From: PCPOR2b sp965220385
GTDB taxonomy: Bacteria > Poribacteria > WGA-4E > PCPOR2b
Direction of reading: 5' to 3'
Length of the DNA: 64,000 nt
Assembly: GCA_965220385.1 (NCBI GenBank)
Contig: OZ244825.1
Location: 1,054,001 to 1,118,000 of the forward strand
Part shown: in pieces, positions 36,728 through 43,326 of the stretch
How the letters are laid out: the number at the start of each line of letters is the position of its first letter
Position numbering within the stretch: position 1 is the stretch's first letter
Translations under genes and position numbers: made by a program
Notes under the pieces: generated by a model
What the model was told of the DNA's origin: nothing
Databases searched by the model: none
The model's input: only the letters and a program-made list of their open reading frames with translations

Positions 36728-37372
36728 ATGAAAAAAATTGGTGAACTTCACGTCATTACGGATACCACGATCCAATCGCGGTTCACGCACACACAGCTAG
36801 CGGAAATGGCGATCGAGGGCGGTGCTGATGCCATCCAATTCCGTCAGAAAGATGGAAGCACACGTGAGATGGTCGAATCCGCGCAGACAGTGCAAACTGT
36901 CTGTGCAGTACATGATGTTCCGTTGATTGTCAACGATCGAGCGGATATCGCCCACGCCGTCGGCGCAGCAGGTGCCCACTTTGGACAGGATGACATGCCT
37001 ATTGTAATTGGACGACGAATCCTTCCGTCGGGGATGATTATCGGTGCTTCGGCACGGACGGAGGAGAAGATACTTGAAGCGATCTCTGGCGGAGCAGATT
37101 ACATCGGGTTCGGTCCCATCTATCAAACTTCCTCCAAATCGGATGCGGAGCGGCCAAAGGGTCTGAAACTGCTGCGGCAAATGTGCGAAACCGCGCCGTG
37201 CCCGGTTATTGCCATCGGTGGTATTACGGCTGAGACCGCGTATGAAGTCATCCGAGCGGGCGCCCACGGAATCGCTGTCATTTCAGCCGTGTGTGCACAA
37301 GCGGATCCAGTGGTTGCAACGCAACATCTACACGATGGAATCCAACGTGCCAAGGCAAAGATTAGTGTGTGA
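36728..37372 (+). CDS. thiE: Thiamine phosphate synthase
   Basis: 214-aa TIM-barrel enzyme coupling HMP pyrophosphate with the thiazole phosphate to form thiamine phosphate. DAIQFRQKDGSTREMVESA (near 35-53), VNDRADIAHAVGAAGAHFGQ (near 71-90), GASARTEEKI, GADYIGFGPIYQTSSKSDAE (near 120-140) and PVIAIGGITAETAYEVIRAG (near 158-177) carry the phosphate- and Mg-binding residues. Alone among thiamine genes here; no TPP riboswitch fits in the 77-bp gap upstream. Confidence 0.94.
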   Translation: MKKIGELHVITDTTIQSRFTHTQLAEMAIEGGADAIQFRQKDGSTREMVESAQTVQTVCAVHDVPLIVNDRADIAHAVGAAGAHFGQDDMPIVIGRRILPSGMIIGASARTEEKILEAISGGADYIGFGPIYQTSSKSDAERPKGLKLLRQMCETAPCPVIAIGGITAETAYEVIRAGAHGIAVISAVCAQADPVVATQHLHDGIQRAKAKISV

Positions 37373-37487
37373 TTTTTCTTCGTCGGCAAAAATCGTAGTA
37401 ATAGTAATTTCGGTTGTAAACCTCTCCCGATCCCAAGTCGTTTAGACAGAAAAATTCGCCTAACCTTATCGTCACAGGAAGTTGGTC

Positions 37488-38069
37488 ATGGACAGAGTCG
37501 TTGAAGATGAAGCACTTGTTGCACAATTTCAAGCCGGTCGCCCTGATGCATTCGATGATCTGATGAAGCGATATAAAGGGCAAATTTACGCCTACCTTCT
37601 CAGATCTGTAAGGAATTACGAGGATGCTGAGGAGTTGACAATTGAGGTGTTTTTTAAGGCGTACCGTGCGCTTGATACGTGGAAACCACAAGCCCGTTTC
37701 TCAACTTGGCTTTATAAAATCGCTCATAACCTATCAATTGATTTTCATCGTTCAAAGGCGCGCCGGCAGACCTACTCCCTCGACGATGAAGAGTTGACCA
37801 TAGCCGAGCCTACAGCCGTTGATCTGGGGAGTAATCCCGAGTGGGATGTGGAGGAAAAAGATCGACATCGGGTTATCCGCGAGGCGATAGATCAACTTTC
37901 GCCAAAACAGAAAGCTGTGTTTATGTTGAACCGTTACCAAGGATTGCAGATCAAAGAGATTACGGAAGTCCTCGGAATGGCAGAAGGCACGGTCAAGATT
38001 CACCTGCACCGCGCGGTCAGAAAATTACAGAATTTGCTACAACCGCTCTGGGATGGAAATGAAATTTAG
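37488..38069 (+). CDS. ECF-type RNA polymerase sigma factor
   Basis: 193-aa group IV sigma factor. Region 2 (residues 9-80): FQAGRPDAFDDLMKRYKGQI, YEDAEELTIEVFFKAYRAL, RFSTWLYKIAHNLSIDFHR. Region 4 (about 122-185): LSPKQKAVFMLNRYQGLQIKEITEVLGMAEGTVKIHLHRAVRKL (quoted as QIKEITEVLGMAEGTVKIHL). The ATG at 37488 is chosen because AGGAAG (37476-37481) is six bases upstream; a TTG at 37482 is in frame but badly spaced. Its probable anti-sigma partner lies 449 bp downstream, past two repeat elements. Confidence 0.93.
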   Translation: MDRVVEDEALVAQFQAGRPDAFDDLMKRYKGQIYAYLLRSVRNYEDAEELTIEVFFKAYRALDTWKPQARFSTWLYKIAHNLSIDFHRSKARRQTYSLDDEELTIAEPTAVDLGSNPEWDVEEKDRHRVIREAIDQLSPKQKAVFMLNRYQGLQIKEITEVLGMAEGTVKIHLHRAVRKLQNLLQPLWDGNEI

Positions 38070-38093
38070 GTCTGGATTAGCTGCGAGATAGAT

Positions 38094-38160
38094 GTAGGAC
38101 CTACGCAGTTGAACATTCAGATACCTGTAGTTCGGCGATTTATCGCCGCAAGCACCTGAT
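38094..38160. repeat. Truncated MITE-like family 2 left end
   Basis: GTAGGACCTACGCAGTTG at 38094 matches the left end at 12135, followed by GTAGTTCGGCGATTTATCGC, matching the inner part of that element. No right end is found, and a family 1 copy begins at 38182, so this copy may have been interrupted or deleted. Confidence 0.5.
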
Positions 38161-38181
38161 GAAGTCCATACCATCAGCATT

Positions 38182-38400
38182 TATAGTGAATTATAGAAAT
38201 AAGTAGACATTACCCATAACTCCGCCCTTCGAGAAGGTTCCAAAGTCCCCCTGACAAGTGGTACATCCCGCCTGTCCCGCCTGTCCCGATTCATCGGGGA
38301 TTCATCGGGCCTGCCCCGATCCTATCGGGGGATTTATCGGGGGGGATTTAGGGGTTGGTTGTACATCGAAGGTATATAAGTAATTGTAGAATTCACCATA
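38182..38400. mobile_element. MITE-like element, family 1, copy D
   Basis: About 219 bp. Left end TATAGTGAATTATAGAAATA is identical to that at 4777 over 20 bases. Right-end complement TATGGTGAATTCTACAATTA mirrors it and equals the left end at 1928 in its first 15 bases. The core has CCTGTCCCGATTCATCGGGG and GGGGGATTTAGGGGTTGGTT. It sits in the 449-bp gap 38070-38518 between a sigma gene and its probable anti-sigma gene. The remaining 38401-38518 holds no gene. Confidence 0.65.
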
Positions 38401-38518
38401 ATAAACTGACCGCCGGACGGTTTGTCGAACGGATTCCGGAACCGCACCTTTGGCGCGGTACTGTATTTTCATTTAAGAATCGTAGTGTAAAATCATCATT
38501 TCCCAAGGAGTTTGCCGA

Positions 38519-39088
38519 ATGAAACAATGCAAACAGTTGGAAAAATTCTACACCGAATATGTTTGTGGGCTCCTCAATGAGGAGCAGGTTGCCTGCATTG
38601 ATGGGCATTTGCGGGGTTGTTCTATCTGTGCCCACGAAATCGAATCATTGCGAGAAACATTGCGCTTGACCGAGGAGGCGGAGGAGATACCGATTCCGCT
38701 GGCAGTTCTTGATAACATTGAGAAGAATGTCTACAAACGTTTAGCGACAGAATCTCCAGCTACTGAACGAGCACATTTCCTCTCAAAAATCGTTGGTATC
38801 TTTCGGTTGTCCGGTATGAAGCGCCGTCCTACTTGGATTTTGCGCAGCGCGCTAGCGACCCTTGTGCTAGTTATTAGTATTTCAATTGTCACGGTTTTTA
38901 TCAATCAAGATGAATCGTCAGATGTTTCCATCGGTGCCATTCCGATACAATCTCCTCACGAACGGATTAAGTCGTATCAACAAGCGGAGATTTGGAATAA
39001 TACCACTGAGGCGCTTGAAACAAGACATTTGAAAGATAATGATCGGTTGGCGACGCTTCAGCTGCTGGTAATTGCTGAGACTCGCTAA
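38519..39088 (+). CDS. Anti-sigma factor with zinc-finger (zf-HC2) domain
   Basis: 189-aa membrane protein. The N-terminal ZAS domain has the His-x3-Cys-x2-Cys set in IDGHLRGCSICAHEIESLRE (near 28-47). One membrane segment, WILRSALATLVLVISISIVTVFI (near 103-125), follows, then a short extracytoplasmic C-terminus. Such proteins hold an ECF sigma factor inactive at the membrane; the sigma gene at 37488 is the likely partner. ATG with AAGGAG upstream. The periplasmic end lacks a recognisable sensor domain. Confidence 0.86.
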   Translation: MKQCKQLEKFYTEYVCGLLNEEQVACIDGHLRGCSICAHEIESLRETLRLTEEAEEIPIPLAVLDNIEKNVYKRLATESPATERAHFLSKIVGIFRLSGMKRRPTWILRSALATLVLVISISIVTVFINQDESSDVSIGAIPIQSPHERIKSYQQAEIWNNTTEALETRHLKDNDRLATLQLLVIAETR

Positions 39089-39139
39089 GAGAAGATCACT
39101 TTGAATCCCAATTGAAACTGGGCGCGGAGGAATGAAAGA

Positions 39140-41119
39140 ATGAAACACCCCGCTTTGTGTGATAGACATCACGCGCCACGCCTGAGATGCTTCCTGTGTA
39201 TTGCTGCTTTATATATGGCACTGTTCACCGGTGCAGCAACACAGGCTCAGAATATAACCTCCCTCCTTGAAAATGGTAACTATCAGGAGGCAGCAGAGCT
39301 CCTTGAGAAACTTGCGGATTCAACAAAGAGCGTCGAACAACTCAGCGGGATCTATGAAAAATTGGGTGATATTTATTACGCGCATACCCATCAATATCCT
39401 CAAGCGCTAAAGATCTATGATAAGATCATTCAATTGGACAGCAAAGGAGCGACCCCGGAAGATCTATTCCTCGGCTATATCAAGAAAGGCGATGTGTATT
39501 GTCGGATGGGCAGATATGAAGAAGCGATTCAGACCTATCAAACTCTTGCTGACCAATTTCCGCCTACCCATCTTGCCCATAAGACCGGCTTGCGAAAAAT
39601 TCATTCTATCCAGACTGCGCTCGATGATTTACAAGAACAGCAGCGCGTCATCAATACCCACGAAGCAACCCCTCTTGCAACCGAAGCGAAATTCCATATT
39701 GCAGAGCTGTATCGCAGTCCCTATCAACTGAACCAGCCGGGAAAAGCGATCATAGTCTATGAGGAGATCTTGCAGCAGCCCATGGACACCAAGCTCGCTT
39801 CCGAGGCACAGTGGCGGATTGGTAATCTGCGAGATAAGGTCCTGAACCAATCTGATTTAGCAATCGAATCCTATCAGAAGGTTGTGGACAACTTTGGTCA
39901 CGTGAGCCTTTTCGCAGCGGAAGCACTTTTTCAAATTGGGCGGATACATCAGGAACAGGGTCAATATGCGACGGCTGTGCAGGCGTTCGAGCAACTCCCA
40001 CAGAAACATCCGGACTTCTGGAAGATGCACGCAGTCTTCTATTGGTCGGGTCTCTGTTATGAAGAGATGCGCGACTATCGAGGAGCAATTGATGCGTTCA
40101 AGACATTTCTATCTGTCTACCTGCCTAACTTGGATCCTATCTACTTCGGTGCGATCGGAAAATATGACCAAGATCCAGCACGTGTGGAAATGGAATTGAA
40201 AGCCAAGATTCAGCAGCTGGAGTTAGATTATCCGAGAGTTGCGTGGGATCGCATAAAAGATCTGCTCGCTGCAAACAACTATATTGATGCTCTACCGCTT
40301 ACACGCCAATATATCATTGACATGCCTGACAGCGAACATGCACAACAGGCGCGCTCCCAACTGCGCTCTATTGAGCTGCACGCGACCATTCAAGGATTGC
40401 AATCAACGAGCGGTGCATTGACTCCCTATGCGCTATACAGGGTGGGGAAAGTCTATGAGCGGGAATTGAAGGATTACGAGGGGGCAATTGCTGCGTACCG
40501 CCAAGTAATTGAAGCGCATTCCCAGTCCCTGTGGGCAGCCGAAGCTGTGTACCGGACCGGGGTCATCTATGCTGCACATCTCAACGATGCGGAAAAGGCG
40601 ATTGAATCTTATCAGACCCTTATCGCGGATTACCCATCCTCCTCGCATACCATGATGGCCCATTTCCAGCTTGGCGAAATGTACCGGGCGCTCGACCAAT
40701 ATGATGCAGCTGTGAAAGCCTATCAGACTACAATTGCTTACCCCAAGCAGACGCACTACCTTGCGCAGGGCTATAGGGACAGTTTCGCGGACCAGGCGCT
40801 GTTCCGAATTGGTCGTGTCCATTATGAGAATCAACGTTTCGATACCGCCTTCACGATCTTTCAAGAGTTTATTGCAAGCCAACCGTATTCACCGCGGCTT
40901 GCCGCTGCCTACGCGTTCTTGGGCGACATCAGCCACAAGCGTGGCGACTCCCAAAATGCACTAAACGCCTACGACAATGCAATGCGTTTGCTTGAGGGCA
41001 GCCCTATCCAGTCGGAAATGATGCTTGATGAGGCACATGAACTCGGTTTTCAGGACACGACCCGAGTGGGTGTCATAGAACACCTAGATGAACTCCGCAA
41101 GCGCGTCCAATCACAATAA
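39140..41119 (+). CDS. Exported tetratricopeptide-repeat protein
   Basis: 659-aa protein with a long basic N-region and signal peptide (CFLCIAALYMALFTGAATQA, cleavage near residue 36). At least ten TPR or Tol-Pal YbgF-like repeats follow. Clear units include GNYQEAAELLEKLADS, YEEAIQTYQTLADQFPP, PGKAIIVYEEILQQP, DLAIESYQKVVDNFG, YATAVQAFEQLPQKHP, YEGAIAAYRQVIEAHSQS, AEKAIESYQTLIADYPSS and YDAAVKAYQTTIAYP. The repeated A-x2-x-Y-x2-hydrophobic pattern is typical of periplasmic scaffold proteins. It follows the anti-sigma gene by 51 bp and may share its transcript. Partners unknown. Confidence 0.88.
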   Translation: MKHPALCDRHHAPRLRCFLCIAALYMALFTGAATQAQNITSLLENGNYQEAAELLEKLADSTKSVEQLSGIYEKLGDIYYAHTHQYPQALKIYDKIIQLDSKGATPEDLFLGYIKKGDVYCRMGRYEEAIQTYQTLADQFPPTHLAHKTGLRKIHSIQTALDDLQEQQRVINTHEATPLATEAKFHIAELYRSPYQLNQPGKAIIVYEEILQQPMDTKLASEAQWRIGNLRDKVLNQSDLAIESYQKVVDNFGHVSLFAAEALFQIGRIHQEQGQYATAVQAFEQLPQKHPDFWKMHAVFYWSGLCYEEMRDYRGAIDAFKTFLSVYLPNLDPIYFGAIGKYDQDPARVEMELKAKIQQLELDYPRVAWDRIKDLLAANNYIDALPLTRQYIIDMPDSEHAQQARSQLRSIELHATIQGLQSTSGALTPYALYRVGKVYERELKDYEGAIAAYRQVIEAHSQSLWAAEAVYRTGVIYAAHLNDAEKAIESYQTLIADYPSSSHTMMAHFQLGEMYRALDQYDAAVKAYQTTIAYPKQTHYLAQGYRDSFADQALFRIGRVHYENQRFDTAFTIFQEFIASQPYSPRLAAAYAFLGDISHKRGDSQNALNAYDNAMRLLEGSPIQSEMMLDEAHELGFQDTTRVGVIEHLDELRKRVQSQ

Positions 41120-41240
41120 ATTCATTCCTATTCCTACGCTTCTACTCCTCCTTCTTGTAGGCGTGGATTGAAGCCTGACTACTCCTACCTTCCATAACTC
41201 ATACGCCGTGACGATTTTATTTCTCCTGCTGTTGGTGGCG

Positions 41241-41249
41241 TGATATAAT
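41241..41249 (+). promoter_or_regulatory. Extended -10 promoter element upstream of the ceramidase-like gene
   Basis: TGATATAAT: a perfect TATAAT with the upstream TGn. No convincing -35 is present. It lies about 52 bases before the ATG of the next gene. Confidence 0.45.
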
Positions 41250-41300
41250 CAGCACGATCCATCACTAACAATGCACGTTTGAGGGAGGAGTTTTTCTTCA

Positions 41301-42710
41301 ATGGCACATCAGAACCCAACTATATCCGACCGCCTCTATGCCGGCGCAGCCCAGGTTGACATAACCCCACAGACCGATATACATCTCGCCGGAGCCGTTG
41401 GACGATTTCGACCCGCTCAGTATGTTTATGACCCGCTCTATGCCCGGGCGTTGGTATTGCAGAATGGTGAAAAGAAAATCTGCTTTGTAAGTCTCGATCT
41501 CACCATTATTACCGAAGACTGGACGGCAAGAATCCGCCAAGCGGTGGCAGAGGTATGCGGGCTTGCCCCCGATGCTGTCATGGTACATGTGACCCAGACG
41601 CATTCGGCACCGTCACTCGGACATTTCATGTTCGATGAGAGTTTTCAGGCAACACCACCGGAGATGGAATGGCTGCGTGGCGGCGATCCACGGTACTTCG
41701 ATTTTGCGTTTCAACGTATCCTCGATGCGATTAAGCAGGCAAATAGTGCTTTACAGCCGGTTCAACTCAGGGTTGGTAGCGGAGTCGAAGGAAGGGTTGC
41801 CTTTAACCGACGAGCGATCTTGCATGACGACAAGGTGCGTATGCCTGGATCGAAATGGGAAGATCCTCTTGGACCCGCTTATATTCGTTACATGGAGGGA
41901 CCAATCGATCCAGAGGTTGGGGTGATGTGTCTTCAGACAGATTCAGTGGAGATGCTTGCCATGTTGCTGCACCACACCTGCCATCCAGTGAACATCTTTC
42001 CTCGACCCATTGTCTCCGCGGACTGGCCCGGAGCATGGTCAGACGCGATGCGTGATACGTTCGGGGGCAATTGTGTCCCTTTGGTTCTTAACGGCTGCTG
42101 CGGCAATATCAATCCCTGGGATCCGTTCGATCCCGACTACGTCCCCGACCACCAACGTATGGGCAGTCTGCTTGCTAAAACAACTCAAGCGGTGATTGAA
42201 ACGTTACCCTACGAAGAAGATTTATCGCTCGATTGGAAGGTGCGCCACGTGAAGCTGCCCATTCGCGACGTTGAACCTGATCTGCTTGCGCATTCAAAAG
42301 AGGTCCTGGAGAAGAATCCAGAGCCGAAATGGATGGAAGATAATCCAGAGCAGATTGATCCAGAGTGGATAAAGGCGGGTTCGATCTTGAGCGTCCATCT
42401 CCGACAACAGCGAGCACCAGAGTTGGATTATGAGATTCAAGTGTTGCGGGTGGGCAAGACAGCGTTTGTCGGCCTGCCCGGCGAACCATTTGTCGAAGGG
42501 CAACTGCAGCTCAAGATGGCTTCTCCCACCTATCCAACCTATATCGCGCATTGCACAAGTCACTACGTCGGTTACCTTCCTATCCCAGACGCTTTCCCCC
42601 GAGGTGGGCACGAGGTCGAAACACGATTTTGGGCGAAGTTAGAGCCGGAGGCACTAGCGATGGTGGTCGAGGCAGCATCCGAAGTGCTTCATGAGGTTTT
42701 CGAGAATTAA
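41301..42710 (+). CDS. Neutral/alkaline ceramidase-like N-terminal domain protein
   Basis: 469-aa protein resembling the N-terminal catalytic domain of neutral ceramidases. Supporting segments: LYAGAAQVDITPQTDIHLAG, YDPLYARALVLQNGEKKICFVSLDL, VMVHVTQTHSAPSLGHFM (the T-H-T/S-H-x-x-P zinc and substrate region in variant form), LHHTCHPVNI with a second His pair, and LNGCCGNINPWDPFD (the usual N-G-x-x-G-D/N-x-x-P). No signal peptide, whereas secreted ceramidases have one, so it may act inside the cell; similar proteins are abundant in Planctomycetes- and Poribacteria-like genomes and their substrate is unknown. ATG with GGGAGGAG upstream. Confidence 0.82.
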   Translation: MAHQNPTISDRLYAGAAQVDITPQTDIHLAGAVGRFRPAQYVYDPLYARALVLQNGEKKICFVSLDLTIITEDWTARIRQAVAEVCGLAPDAVMVHVTQTHSAPSLGHFMFDESFQATPPEMEWLRGGDPRYFDFAFQRILDAIKQANSALQPVQLRVGSGVEGRVAFNRRAILHDDKVRMPGSKWEDPLGPAYIRYMEGPIDPEVGVMCLQTDSVEMLAMLLHHTCHPVNIFPRPIVSADWPGAWSDAMRDTFGGNCVPLVLNGCCGNINPWDPFDPDYVPDHQRMGSLLAKTTQAVIETLPYEEDLSLDWKVRHVKLPIRDVEPDLLAHSKEVLEKNPEPKWMEDNPEQIDPEWIKAGSILSVHLRQQRAPELDYEIQVLRVGKTAFVGLPGEPFVEGQLQLKMASPTYPTYIAHCTSHYVGYLPIPDAFPRGGHEVETRFWAKLEPEALAMVVEAASEVLHEVFEN

Positions 42711-42796
42711 GGACTCTCTTGACGGGGGGCTATAACTGAGGATCGAGCCACTGTCTGACAAAGCGTTCAGGGTGGCGTGAAGGCAGGAGGAGATCT

Positions 42797-43129
42797 ATGA
42801 AAATTATTGATGAAAAGGAAGCGTGGATCCATACCCATTTTTTCGTTGATAGCGCGTTGATTACACTCCAAGAGCAGAAACTTATTTCCATGCGTGTCGA
42901 GCCTGAGCTAAGGCAGATGGGGATTCAATACGGCTTACGTTACGAGAAACCGCTCAACCCTGAGCAATCGCTCATCATTCTGGAGTGTATACCCTTTGAA
43001 AATACCAGAGAAGTGATTAAGGCTCTCATCAATGAAACGATCAAGGAGTTTCCGAGTCGCAGTCCCAATCCACCGCGCAACGTTGTGACGAATATAACCG
43101 TTGAAGGGGCGGAGTCAGTGCAACCGTAG
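42797..43129 (+). CDS. Hypothetical protein, 110 aa
   Basis: I do not recognise a family. The 110-aa product has no signal peptide or membrane segment, is mixed alpha/beta, and ends in a Pro/Asn-rich region (PSRSPNPPRNVVTNIT). AGGAGGAG lies eight bases before the ATG at 42797, and codon use looks like that of its neighbours, so it is probably real. It lies 86 bp after the ceramidase-like gene, with a perfect GTGAAAGCAG/CTGCTTTCAC hairpin (43165-43197) downstream that lacks a U-run. Confidence 0.65.
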   Translation: MKIIDEKEAWIHTHFFVDSALITLQEQKLISMRVEPELRQMGIQYGLRYEKPLNPEQSLIILECIPFENTREVIKALINETIKEFPSRSPNPPRNVVTNITVEGAESVQP

Positions 43130-43326
43130 TAACAATGTCCCAAAGGATTTAGGCATTTTAGATCGTGAAAGCAGGCGATTTCTTGCTCTGCTTTCACAAG
43201 AGCAAAGTTGGAGGCTAGGAACTAAAAAAAATAAAAAAATCTGACCATTCGCTAACGGGGTGCATCATAAGTAGTGAAAGCGTATTACTGTTATTTAAGG
43301 AACGATTGAATCACGGGAGTGCTGCG

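Noticed and set aside
43165..43197. Perfect 10-bp hairpin after the 110-aa gene as a terminator
   Set aside because: No U-run follows on either strand, so I do not call it a terminator.
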